Assembly: GCA_017303535.1 (NCBI GenBank)
Contig: JAFLCO010000004.1
Span: 1 to 54,558, forward strand
Source: Planctomycetota bacterium
Lineage (GTDB): Bacteria > Planctomycetota > Planctomycetia > Pirellulales > PNKZ01
DNA length: 54,558 nt
Direction of reading: 5' to 3'
Shown: piece after piece, positions 1 to 8,302 of the stretch
Position numbering within the stretch: position 1 is the first letter of the stretch
Layout: each line of letters opens with the position of its first letter
Position numbers and translations under genes: made by a program
The notes under the pieces: generated by a model
Database searches by the model: none
The model's input: the letters and a program-made list of their open reading frames with translations, nothing else
What the model was told of the DNA's origin: nothing

Positions 1-2
1 AA

Positions 3-101
3 ATCCTTGCCGCCGTCTTCACCTACCAACTTCTTCTCGCCTACAATCGCCGCCGAAAGAAACATCACGCCCAAATCGCCTACATCCTCGACGGCCTCTA
101 A
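3..101 (+). CDS. C-terminal end of a probable membrane protein (partial)
   Basis: Frame 3 is open from the left edge to a TAA at 99-101 and gives 32 residues. They begin with a hydrophobic stretch (ILAAVFTYQLLLAY), continue with a basic cluster (RRRKKHH) and end in AYILDGL. A transmembrane helix followed by a positively charged cytoplasmic end is typical of a membrane protein C-terminus. The gene converges on the broken gene that ends at 174. Too little is visible to name a family, and the call rests only on composition and the closing stop. Confidence 0.4.
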   Translation: MLAAVFTYQLLLAYNRRRKKHHAQIAYILDGL

Positions 102-173
102 TTCCCGGACGGCCTCAACGAGTTGTCCGTGCCACCCGAGGCGTCCAACAGAAAGCCGCGGCAGTCGCCGCGG

Positions 174-2548
174 TTACCGGCCTGCCCCGGTCTTGTTCTT
201 CGCCACGAAGTCCTTGAACCAGGCCGTGTACGCTTCGGAGAACTCTTTCAGCGTCATTTGCGGATTGGCCCGCAGCAGGTCCTGCGTGACGCGGATCGAC
301 GTGGCGACGAATCCCAGCGACGTGTCGTCGACCAGCCCTTGGTTGTGCGGCGGCGGGGCGAGGTCCGGGTTGTCGCGCACCAGTTGGTCGCGGCGGGCCT
401 TCATGTCGTTCACCAAGTCCGGCACCTTGATCTTGAGCACCGCTTTCACGATCTCCGGGTCCATCGGCTGGTTGGCTTGCGGCAGCGTTTGTCCCATCTT
501 CTCGGCAATGACGTTGCTCGGCGGGTACTGCGTCAGCACGTCGAGCGCGACGCCCCCCCAGCCGCTTTCGATGCCTGAGGCAAACTCGTCGATCGTGGCT
601 TGCGTCGGAAACGAGGCGCCGCCATCGAGCGGTCGGGCGTTCGATTCGTCTTCCACAAGCAAGTTGCCCCACTTGCAGTCCCACTGGCAGAGCAGCGTCG
701 AGAACAGCACGACTTTTTGCAGGCTCTGCGGCGTGATCTTCTCGGGAATCTCCTTCAGGCACCGATCAAGCTCGGCCACTTCGTTCGGATCGGCGTTGCG
801 GTTCGCGCTGACGTTGGTGCGCTCCTCCGGATCGACGGACTTGCCCTTGATGCCGTCGATGAGGGCTCCCGTTTGTCCGCCGATTTTTGCGACCCGAGAT
901 TTCGGGAACCCGAGGTCGAGGCCCGTCTGTTGGGCGATCGATTGCGTGACGTGCGAGCAGAGGTCTTCGCGCAGGGTGCAAGCGCCGTTGGGGAGCTTGA
1001 GGAAGTTGAGCGCGCCGCCGGCTTCGCCGTCTTTCCCCTTGAAGGCATAGGCGACCGTGCGGTTGGGGTTGCGCAGCAGACGGACGTCGGACGTGCCTCC
1101 CTCGGGCCGCGTGTAGCAGCCGTGGTTGTAGAGGTGCTCGGCCTTTTCGACGTCGGTGCCGTTTTGCACTTCTTGCAATCGCTGATAGCCGCGCGTCATG
1201 TCCTCCGCCTTCACGCGGGCCATGAGTTGCTCGAGCCCGGCCTTGGTTTCGGTGCTGAGCTTCCAGTGGCGTCGCACCGTCTGCAGATGGTCGAGGATGC
1301 TGCCCGGGATTTCTTGACCGGCGTCCAAAAGCCGCGTGTAAGTTTCCACGAGCGACTTTCCGGCCCCTTCTTGCTGCTGGACTTGTTGGAGCATCTCTTT
1401 CAGTTGCGGCAGGAACGTTTCCGCATATTGGCGGCGTTTCAAGACGCGCGAAGGTAGCTTGCCGATGGCGGGGTCTTTGTGCTCCTTGATGTACTTTTTG
1501 GCCGCCTCTTCCCCGGCGGTGAATTGCGCGAGGAGAATCTCATACGTGCATACGTGTCGCTCGGTAATACGGCCATACTCTTCGCGACTGCGCCGAAATC
1601 GCTCTCGGCGTTCGTCTCGCACTCGGCGAGAATGTCTTGCAATTGCTTCTTCGTGTACGGCCGCGGAAACGGCTCCGTTCCGCCGACGCGCCGCTCGACG
1701 TCTTGAAAGATCGCCTTGCGTCGGCCGTCGCGTTCGATCTTTTGCTGCTGCACGACTTGCGGGTCGAGTTGCGGCCGCGGCGGAACTTGCGGCGGCGTGT
1801 TGGTTCGCGGCGGCACGTTGGGCGGCGGAGTTTGCGGCATGTTCGTGCGCGGCGGCGGCTGCTGCTGCTGCGTCGTCGTGGTGTTCGTGTTCGGTGGTGT
1901 CGGCAGGCCCGCCAAGCCGCGCAGGGCGACCGACGTGTTGACCAAGAGATTTTCCAGCGCGGAGTAGGCGTCGGGATCGCTGCGCAGCGCCTGATCTCTT
2001 TCGGCCCGCGACTTCTCGGCCTTGATCTCGTTCGCACACTGCGTGATGAACTCCGTCTTCATCCGCTCGTCCCTCGTATCGCGGATCGAAGTCAGAATGG
2101 TGCGCCAATCGTCGGCCGTGCGATACGGTTCCTGTTGTTGCGGAGGTTGCCGCGGCGTCGGCGGGGGCGGAGTGTTCGGCCGGCGCGGCGACTCTTGGTC
2201 GTCCATCACGACGTCGGGCAACGTGTCGACGATTTCGATCGTCGGCTTGCTGTCGATTTGGCTTTCGGCCAGGTATGCCTTGACGAGAAGGTCGCGCACC
2301 GGCGGGGCTTCGAAACCGTCGGCCCGCGCGAGCTTGAAGGAGAGTGCGGCGCCGGAGCCGTCGACGACACCGAACGCGACGTCGCCCGGGCCGACCTTCT
2401 TCGCCTTTTGCACGGCCGTGTCGAGCGAGCCTTTGCGATAGGCGAGCAGGGTGATGATCTTCACCCCTTTGGTGATCATCACAAAGCGGGCCGGCACCCC
2501 GCGTTTCACCTTTTGCAACACATCCACCGAATCAACATCGAGCGGCAT
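174..2548 (-). pseudogene. Kinase-like protein gene broken by an 8-bp tandem duplication
   Basis: Reading starts at 2548 (MPLDVDSVDVLQ) and continues to about 1541. An 8-bp repeat (CATACGTG on the plus strand, 1541-1548 and 1549-1556) then shifts the frame, and the first part stops after 369 residues at 1439. The second part continues in another frame to the TAA at 174. Removing one repeat copy leaves 2367 bases, an exact 788-residue ORF reading ...SDTYEILL.... The N-terminal third is a small globular part followed by Pro/Gln/Thr-rich linkers. The C-terminal half has DCKWGN (about 621-626) followed by PLDGGASFP (about 637-645). This resembles the DxKxxN catalytic loop and D-x-G/SFP metal motif of PI3/4-kinase-like or HipA-like folds (inference). 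It could be a true pseudogene, a phase-variable gene or an assembly error. The intact part of the frame looks well conserved, so any break is recent. Confidence 0.7.
1541..1556. repeat. 8-bp perfect tandem duplication causing the frameshift
   Basis: CATACGTG occurs twice back to back on the plus strand. On the coding (minus) strand GAC-ACG-TAT-GAG becomes GAC-ACG-TAT-GCA-CGT-ATG-AGA. This changes D-T-Y-E-I-L into D-T-Y-A-R-M and throws the rest of the gene out of frame. Confidence 0.9.
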
Positions 2549-2845
2549 TGTATGATCCCCACATAAAGAAGCGCGGCGCGCACAATGTACGACAAATTCG
2601 ACGGGTTGCAATCGCGCGCCGCCGTCGCCGGACCAACGTGCCGCGACCTTGATTTTGATCTGAGTGTCTCCGACCGCTGCGCGCGACCTGTCCGACGTCG
2701 AACTGCCGCGGCCAAAAGCAAGGCTGACGGTTGCGAATTTGCAAAATAGTCGCCGGCCAAAAACTTCCTTGAACGGATTTTTGTATTTGCTACGTTGCGG
2801 AGTGGCGCGGAGGTCACTCGAAGGGGAGAAAACAGGCATGAAGAA

Positions 2846-3056
2846 TCGACGTAAGTGCTCGAAGATTTCAGAAAAATGGAAACAACTTACGTCGATCGCG
2901 GTGCGCACTACTGCGCACTGCGCAGGCCTGGAAGTGCGCACCACATACTTAGGAATTAAGGGTGCGCACATCGGGAGCGAAGAAGTGCGCAGTGGCCAAA
3001 AACGAGTCGACGTAAGTGTGGCCAAAAAAAGTTTTTTCGAAGAGGACTTACGGCGA
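2846..3056. repeat. Short-motif array A (GTGCGCAC words framed by TCGACGTAAGT inverted repeats)
   Basis: TCGACGTAAGT (2846-2856) faces its exact complement ACTTACGTCGA (2885-2895). A second pair lies at 3007-3017 and 3046-3056 with one mismatch. Between them GTGCGCAC or TGCGCAC(T) recurs near 2901, 2912, 2934, 2962 and 2985. The centre holds CTTAGGAATTAAGGG (2948-2962). A reading frame with a Shine-Dalgarno-like AAGGGGAG starts at 2838, but it runs through repeats into a neighbouring gene and looks spurious. I see no gene in 2549-3257. The part 2549-2845 holds only the upstream region of the broken kinase-like gene and nothing recognisable. Confidence 0.6.
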
Positions 3057-3132
3057 CGGAGAGCTGGGAGACGGGAGCTAAGAGCCGGGAGACTTCAGAC
3101 GCCGGACTTCAGAAAAAATCCGGCGGGCGCTA

Positions 3133-3251
3133 TAGGGAACGCCCTCCGTGGCGTTCCGCCTTCTCCCCTTGCGGGAGAAGGTGACCGAAGGGCGGATGAG
3201 GGGACCAGACTTGGTATCCGCCATGCGGAACGCCACGCAGCGCGTTCCCTA
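3133..3251. mobile_element. 119-bp mini-element with 27-bp terminal inverted repeats
   Basis: The left end 3133-3159 (TAGGGAACGCCCTCCGTGGC...) and right end 3225-3251 are inverted copies matching at 25 of 27 positions. Each arm is itself a hairpin (GGAACGCC/GGCGTTCC, 8-bp stem). No transposase is encoded. A different palindrome (3159-3205) lies inside, which suggests nesting. A solo identical copy of the left arm is at 5188-5214 and a degraded one at 24964-24990. Confidence 0.6.
3159..3205. repeat. REP-like palindrome, CTTCTCCC/GGGAGAAG family
   Basis: A stem CTTCTCCC...GGGAGAAG is followed by GGTGACCGAAGGGCGGATG. The same unit, hairpin plus GGTGGCCGAAGGCCGG tail, recurs at 21210-21253 and 25226-25270. 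The hairpin alone is inside uvrA at 49081-49120. Confidence 0.65.
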
Positions 3252-3257
3252 CAGAAA

Positions 3258-5075
3258 TCACTTCGCGACTGCTCGCAACACCGCTTCGAGCGTCAGCGTT
3301 CCTTCGCCGTCGACGAGTTTCAAGCTCGCCCCCTCGAGCATCCGCACCAGCTCCAAGCCGAGATCAAGCTGGGCTTCGGCTTCACTCCGATCGCCGCCCG
3401 CGGCCAACATGCTGCGGCCGACGATCAACGAACGGTTCGCCTCCAGCGACTTGGCCAGTTCGTCGAACCGCACGTCGAGCGCCAGGCTGTCGTCGCCGGC
3501 TTCCGCCGACGGTTGCCGGGCCAGCCCGTCGCACAGTTCGCGGACCAGCCCGACGTGCGTACCGAGTACGAAGTGCTTGCCGACCCGAGCGCAGGCCGGA
3601 CGGAAATTGAAGTGGATCGGGCCTTCGTCCCCCTCGGGCTTCTCGGCGAGCAGGTACGTGCCGTATTGAATCTCGGCGTCGCCGCGCGTTTCCGTCTTCA
3701 TCAAGAGTTGCGGCCGACCCTTTTGCACGCCGTCGAGGTTCGTGATGCCGATGATGTTTTGAAACGCCATCTGCAGGTGCGGTCCGAAACTTTCCGGGTT
3801 CTTCAATTCCCACACCAGCGCGAAGCTCGGCAGCTTGAGCGCCGGCACCGGCTGGCCGTCGTCGCCAAACGTGCGCGCCGCGGCGATGAAGCGCCACTGC
3901 GGTTGCAACTCGCCGAGCACTTGGCTGCCGAAATCTTTGCCCGAGAAGTACAGGCCCAGGTTCGTGTCGGCTTGCGTGAGGCCGACGTTCGTCGCTTCGT
4001 CGAACAGTTCATTGCGCGCGGTCCACATTCCGCCCACGTCTCGATACGCCGTGAGCGTGGCCAGCGTGTGGTTCGCGCGGAGCGGGGCGGCCGCCGATTG
4101 CCCGGCCTGCGGCGCGAAGAACCATGTGCGGCCCTTCAGGGTGCCGGCCCGATCGTGCGGCAAGTGCGCGGCGAGCCGCAGTCCGGCGTCGTCGATCTTG
4201 AGCGTCGCCGCCAAGTAGTCGGCCGATTCCAAGGCGCCGAGCACGCCGCCGGCCAGAAGTTCGCCGACGAAGTTGCCGCTCTTGGCCGTCGGGCCGAGGA
4301 CTTTCGCCAAGCCGGCGAGCAAGCGAATCGGCGCCATCCGCACGAACGCGAAGCCGGCGTCGTCGGGCGCGGCGTGCTTACGCGCGGCGACGAACGTCGG
4401 ATCGTCGGCCAGCGTCTTACGTCGTCGCGTCTTGCTGTTCTCGGCCGAATCCTCTTCCAGCAAGTCGACGCGCCGATCGATCAAGCGCTTCAGGGCCTCG
4501 GCGCTGTTCGACACGATCAACGTGTCGCCGATGATCGTATGGGCTTCCTTCTTGCCGAACGCGTAGCCGGTCTGACCGTTGTGCTCGGCCGACTTCACGG
4601 GCGACGGCGCGCCTTTCCGCTCGGCGTCGGCCTCGATAAGCGAAATGACTTCGTCGTGCAACGCGATGAGCAACTCTTCATCACGCGTATCGACGAACAC
4701 GAACAGCGCTTGGTCCGAAACGTCGAAGGCCACGGTCACGCGCTCCGCCAGCTTCGGCAATGCGGCCCGCCATCGGACGTCGAGCTGGTTTTCCAGGTGC
4801 GCGATCGCGGTTTTCAGCTTTTCAAGATCGCGCGATTCCAGCGCCTTGCGGACCTGCGGCAGCTTTTCGAAGAAAGCTGTCGTCGATTCGGCGAGCCCCT
4901 TTTCCAGCAACTCCGGCGGCGGAACGAGTTCGACGTAGAGCGCCGTCGACGGAGTGAGCAACTCGACGGGCTGCACAGCCTGATCGGCGTCCGCGGCCTG
5001 GGCTTTAATGCACGCCCCGCCGATCGCAATCAGGGCGCAGCACGCAACAATCCGACGATTCACAAGTCGCAACAT
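3258..5075 (-). CDS. Secreted DUF3352-like protein
   Basis: This 605-residue protein starts with a Sec-type signal peptide (MLRLVNRRIVACCALIAIGG...AQAA, cleavage near residue 28). The mature part alternates beta-strand and helix segments with phrases such as TPSTALYVELVPPPELLEKG, FGKKEAHTIIGDTLIVSNSAEALKRLID and FVFVDTRDEE. That pattern (a threshold value, then 'signal over time' style helices) resembles the DUF3352 family of exported proteins of unknown role. No catalytic motif is visible. The start at 5075 is preceded by a 165-base divergent spacer shared with the DUF1800 gene, which contains a 27-bp repeat copy. The gene ends next to the 119-bp mini-element. Family assignment is moderate and function is unknown. 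Confidence 0.75.
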   Translation of the reverse strand: MLRLVNRRIVACCALIAIGGACIKAQAADADQAVQPVELLTPSTALYVELVPPPELLEKGLAESTTAFFEKLPQVRKALESRDLEKLKTAIAHLENQLDVRWRAALPKLAERVTVAFDVSDQALFVFVDTRDEELLIALHDEVISLIEADAERKGAPSPVKSAEHNGQTGYAFGKKEAHTIIGDTLIVSNSAEALKRLIDRRVDLLEEDSAENSKTRRRKTLADDPTFVAARKHAAPDDAGFAFVRMAPIRLLAGLAKVLGPTAKSGNFVGELLAGGVLGALESADYLAATLKIDDAGLRLAAHLPHDRAGTLKGRTWFFAPQAGQSAAAPLRANHTLATLTAYRDVGGMWTARNELFDEATNVGLTQADTNLGLYFSGKDFGSQVLGELQPQWRFIAAARTFGDDGQPVPALKLPSFALVWELKNPESFGPHLQMAFQNIIGITNLDGVQKGRPQLLMKTETRGDAEIQYGTYLLAEKPEGDEGPIHFNFRPACARVGKHFVLGTHVGLVRELCDGLARQPSAEAGDDSLALDVRFDELAKSLEANRSLIVGRSMLAAGGDRSEAEAQLDLGLELVRMLEGASLKLVDGEGTLTLEAVLRAVAK

Positions 5076-5187
5076 GGCCGATTTCCTCGCACGGTTCGAC
5101 GAATCCGCACCATACTACCCGACGCAAACGTGGCATGTTTCAGCGAAACCGTGCTCAAACCCGCCGGGTATATTGGGCAACGCGCGG

Positions 5188-5214
5188 TAGGGAACGCCCT
5201 CCGTGGCGTTCCGC
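5188..5214. repeat. Solo copy of the 27-bp repeat arm
   Basis: It is identical over 27 bases to the left end of the mini-element at 3133-3159 and can form an 8-bp stem with a CTCCGT loop. It sits in the divergent promoter region, 27 bases before the DUF1800 start codon, so it is unlikely to be a terminator. Confidence 0.6.
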
Positions 5215-5240
5215 CCGATGACGACGCCCCAGGCAAGACT

Positions 5241-6725
5241 ATGCCGAAACTTACCCCACCCTCCCGCCGGCCCGAGCCGCTCGACGATCCGCACTGGGCC
5301 TGGCAACCGTATGTGCCGGACGAAGCCCGACCGTGGAACCTAGCCCGGGCCGCGCACCTCTATCGCCGGGCGACCTGCGGCGGCACGTGGAGCGAGTTGC
5401 AACGGGCCGTCGCCGAAGGACCGCAAGCGACCCTCGATCGGCTGATGACGGGCGGGCCGAATGGCGACTCCTTCTACGCCGACAATCGCCGCACGATGAC
5501 GTCGCTCCTCGGCTTCGGCGACAAGAAGGACCTGCCGGCTTGGTGGCTCTTCACGATGCTCGCCACGCCGCATCCGCTCCAAGAACGATTGGCCTTATTC
5601 TGGCACGGGCACTTCGCGACTTCGGCCGCGAAGGTGACCGACCAGAATCTGATGTTCGCGCAGAACGAACTCTTGCGCAAGCACGCGCTCGGCAAGTTCG
5701 GCGACCTGCTGACCGCGATGATGCAGGACGTCGCGATGCTCCTGTGGCTCGACTCGGCCGTGAATCGCAAGACTCGGCCGAACGAGAACTTTGCCCGTGA
5801 AGTCATGGAGCTGTTCACGCTCGGTACCGGCCATTACACGGAGCGCGACATCAAGGAAGCGGCCCGCTGTTTTACCGGCTGGGAAGTTCACAACAACCGC
5901 TTTTGGTTCAACCGGCCGCAGCACGACGACGGCCCGAAGCAGGTGCTCGGCGAGCGCGGCAACTTCGACGGCGATCAAATGGTCGCGCTATTGCTCGAGC
6001 AGCCGGCCTGCGCGAGGTTTTTGGTTCGCAAGCTGTTCCGATTTCTGATCGCCGACGAACCGCCGGTCGGGGACGGAGATTCCGCGACGGCGCAAGTCGC
6101 CGGGACGCCAAATTCCACGGCCGTGCGGCCGTCGGACGAGTTCATCGAACCGCTGGCCCGACAGTTGCGCGAGTCGGGCTACGACATCGCCGGCGTCGTG
6201 CGGACGATGCTCGCTTCGAACTATTTCTACAGTGCCGCGGTGGCGGGCCGGCGGATCAAGGGGCCGGTTGAATTCGCCGTCGGATTGGTTCGTTCGCTCG
6301 AAGGACACGTCGACCACTACGCGCTGGCCGACGACCTCGCGGCGCTCGGGCAGCAAGTGTTCTACCCGCCGAACGTAAAGGGATGGAACGGCGGACGGGA
6401 CTGGATCAACGCTTACACGCTCTTGTCGCGCACGAACCTCGTCGAACGCTTGACCGCCGGCTCCGGCCGCTACGAGCGGAAGCTAAAGCTCGACGAATGC
6501 CCGGCGCCGGCGACTGTGTCACCCGCGGATGGGGCGAGCGATCCGAAGGACGGCCGAGCGCTCGTCGAGCGGTTGTGCGACTTGCTGCTCGCGGTAAGGC
6601 CGCCCGATGCGGTCGTCGCGCAGTTGGCAAAGGCCGCCGAGCGCCGCAGCGGCGAAGACGAATGGACGCGCCGCGGGCGCACGATTTACGCGTTAGCTTC
6701 GTTGCCGGAATTTCAGTTGCTTTAA
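5241..6725 (+). CDS. DUF1800 domain protein
   Basis: This 494-residue protein belongs to the DUF1800 family, which is common in planctomycetes and nearly always encoded beside a DUF1501 protein. Its biochemical role is not established. Characteristic segments are the ATCGGTWSE near residue 45, FWHGHFATS (120-128), NENFAREVMELFTLG (about 180-195), FTGW and the C-terminal FYPPNVKGWNGGRDWI. No signal peptide is obvious. The frame stays open far upstream to 2664, but that part reads through repeats and antisense to the neighbouring gene. ATG 5241 is the first start that precedes the conserved domain. The DUF1501 gene follows after 15 bases, so the two form an operon. Confidence 0.85.
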   Translation: MPKLTPPSRRPEPLDDPHWAWQPYVPDEARPWNLARAAHLYRRATCGGTWSELQRAVAEGPQATLDRLMTGGPNGDSFYADNRRTMTSLLGFGDKKDLPAWWLFTMLATPHPLQERLALFWHGHFATSAAKVTDQNLMFAQNELLRKHALGKFGDLLTAMMQDVAMLLWLDSAVNRKTRPNENFAREVMELFTLGTGHYTERDIKEAARCFTGWEVHNNRFWFNRPQHDDGPKQVLGERGNFDGDQMVALLLEQPACARFLVRKLFRFLIADEPPVGDGDSATAQVAGTPNSTAVRPSDEFIEPLARQLRESGYDIAGVVRTMLASNYFYSAAVAGRRIKGPVEFAVGLVRSLEGHVDHYALADDLAALGQQVFYPPNVKGWNGGRDWINAYTLLSRTNLVERLTAGSGRYERKLKLDECPAPATVSPADGASDPKDGRALVERLCDLLLAVRPPDAVVAQLAKAAERRSGEDEWTRRGRTIYALASLPEFQLL

Positions 6726-6740
6726 ACTGCGAGCAGTTTC

Positions 6741-7985
6741 ATGAATACGAATCGTCGCCGGTTTCTGCAATCGTCGCTCGGTGCTTCGACGCTGCTTTCC
6801 GCAAGCGCCACCGTACCGCACTTGCTGGCCCGCACGGCGGCGGCAGCTTCGAAGAAGGGGGCTACGAAGAAGTCCGGCGAGAACATCCTCGTCGTCGTGC
6901 AACTCTCCGGCGGCAACGACGGCTTGAACACCGTCGTGCCGTACGCGGATCCGATCTACGAAAAGAATCGCATCGCGCTGCGGATCGATCGGGCGAGCGT
7001 CGTGAAGCTCGATGATGAGGTCGGTCTGCATCCGAACTTGAAGCCGCTTGCCAAGCTCGCCGAGCAGGGGAGGCTCGCGGTCGTGCAAGGGGTCGGCTAT
7101 CCGAACCCCGATCGATCGCACTTCTCGTCGATGGATGTTTGGCACACGGCCGAGCGTAAGCCGGAACTGCAGCGCGACGGCTGGCTCGGGCGAGCCGTGG
7201 AGCATACGACGCGCGCGGCCGGCGCGGCGGCTCCGGCGCTTCATCTTGGCGGTGGGCCGCTGCCGCTGGCTTTGTCGAGCCGGACGGTCGCAATCCCGAG
7301 CGTCGAATCGCTTGACGGATTCAAGCTTACCGGCCGGCGCGGGGTCGATCTCGCGGCGCTGCGCGAAGTCGCGGAAGCCGAGCGACCGGATGGCGGCGAG
7401 ATGCTGGCGTTTCTGCAACGGACCACTCTGGGGGCTTACGAATCGAGCGAGCGGGTGCAAGCCGCGCTCGGTTTGGAAGCCGACGCCGCGACGTACCCCG
7501 GCCATCGCTTGGCGCAGAAGCTCAAGAACATCGCTCGCTTGATTGATGCCGACCTCGAGACCACGATCTATTATGTGTCGCTCGACGGCTTCGATACCCA
7601 CGCCAATCAGCGACAGTCGCACGCGAACCTGATGACGGAGTTGGCGGAGTCGGTCGCCGCGTTCTTGACCGATCTCACGGAGCGCGGGCATGTCGACCGC
7701 ACGACCGTGTTGATGTTCTCCGAGTTCGGTCGACGCGTGAAAGAGAATGCCAGCGCGGGGACTGATCACGGCGCGGCGGCGCCGCTGTTTGTGGCCGGCG
7801 GCGGGTTGCGGAAGGCGGGCATCGTCGGCAAGCATCCGTCGCTCGAAGATCTCGACCGCGAGGGGGACCTGAAGTTCCATACCGACTTCCGTTCGGTGTA
7901 TGCGGCGATCTTAGAAGGCCGGCTCGGTGCGGCAAGCCGCGACGTTCTCGGAGGCGACTACGTGCCGACGCCGCTCTTCGGCTGA
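6741..7985 (+). CDS. DUF1501 family Tat-exported protein
   Basis: This 414-residue protein begins with a twin-arginine signal (NRRRFLQSS, residues 4-12) and a hydrophobic stretch ending near AAAASK. The mature part has the DUF1501 hallmarks: LSGGNDGLNTVVPY, HPNLKPLAKLAEQGRLA, NPDRSHFSSMDVWHTA, DGFDTHANQ and MFSEFGRRVKEN. These place it in the sulfatase/alkaline-phosphatase superfamily fold, and the reaction is unknown. It is co-transcribed with the DUF1800 gene (15-base gap). A second, unrelated-length DUF1501 gene occurs at 40188-41672 with a different partner. Confidence 0.9.
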   Translation: MNTNRRRFLQSSLGASTLLSASATVPHLLARTAAAASKKGATKKSGENILVVVQLSGGNDGLNTVVPYADPIYEKNRIALRIDRASVVKLDDEVGLHPNLKPLAKLAEQGRLAVVQGVGYPNPDRSHFSSMDVWHTAERKPELQRDGWLGRAVEHTTRAAGAAAPALHLGGGPLPLALSSRTVAIPSVESLDGFKLTGRRGVDLAALREVAEAERPDGGEMLAFLQRTTLGAYESSERVQAALGLEADAATYPGHRLAQKLKNIARLIDADLETTIYYVSLDGFDTHANQRQSHANLMTELAESVAAFLTDLTERGHVDRTTVLMFSEFGRRVKENASAGTDHGAAAPLFVAGGGLRKAGIVGKHPSLEDLDREGDLKFHTDFRSVYAAILEGRLGAASRDVLGGDYVPTPLFG

Positions 7986-8302
7986 AGCCTCGAATGACCA
8001 AGTACCAAATTCCAACAGCGAACAGGTTGGTCATTGGTGCTTGGTGATTGGAAGTTCTCGCTACCGTCGGTAGCGAGTAGTCCTTTTATTACGCTTCTAT
8101 CAGCCGTGCCATTTTGGCCGGCCGCGCCCGAATTATCGGGTATCTTTCTGTGGACGACTTTCGCGCGGCATAACCGTGCGAATCCGGCTGACATCGTGCG
8201 CTGCCCGACCGTTGGTACAATTCGGGCTTCGCACCAGAGGCATGTCGTCCGCACATCGTGTCGTGCCGGCATCGCCCTTTCGCTTTAGTTGCTGCAGGTT
8301 CT
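7986..8302. other. Intergenic region with an imperfect inverted repeat
   Basis: A 317-base gap before the transhydrogenase. AATGACCAAGTACCAAATTCC (7993-8013) faces an imperfect inverted copy in 8027-8057 (GGTTGGTCATTGGTGCTTGG...), about 18 of 23 positions pairing. The rest shows no gene. A promoter for the downstream gene is expected here but I cannot place it. Confidence 0.45.

Noticed and set aside
7..1050. Plus-strand frame opposite the broken kinase-like gene
   Set aside because: It is a high-GC shadow; the minus-strand frames carry domain-like sequence and the repaired ORF.
2838..3060. Possible small gene with an AAGGGGAG site at 2821
   Set aside because: Its codons are made of the repeated GTGCGCAC and CGACGTAAGT words and it has no stop before the next gene.
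5188..5214. 27-bp hairpin as a terminator
   Set aside because: It lies in a divergent promoter region and has no T-tract; identical copies elsewhere show it is a repeat.
2664..5240. Long plus-strand frame joined to the DUF1800 gene (1353 residues in total)
   Set aside because: It runs through the repeat array and antisense to the secreted DUF3352-like gene. Only the part from 5241 carries family motifs.
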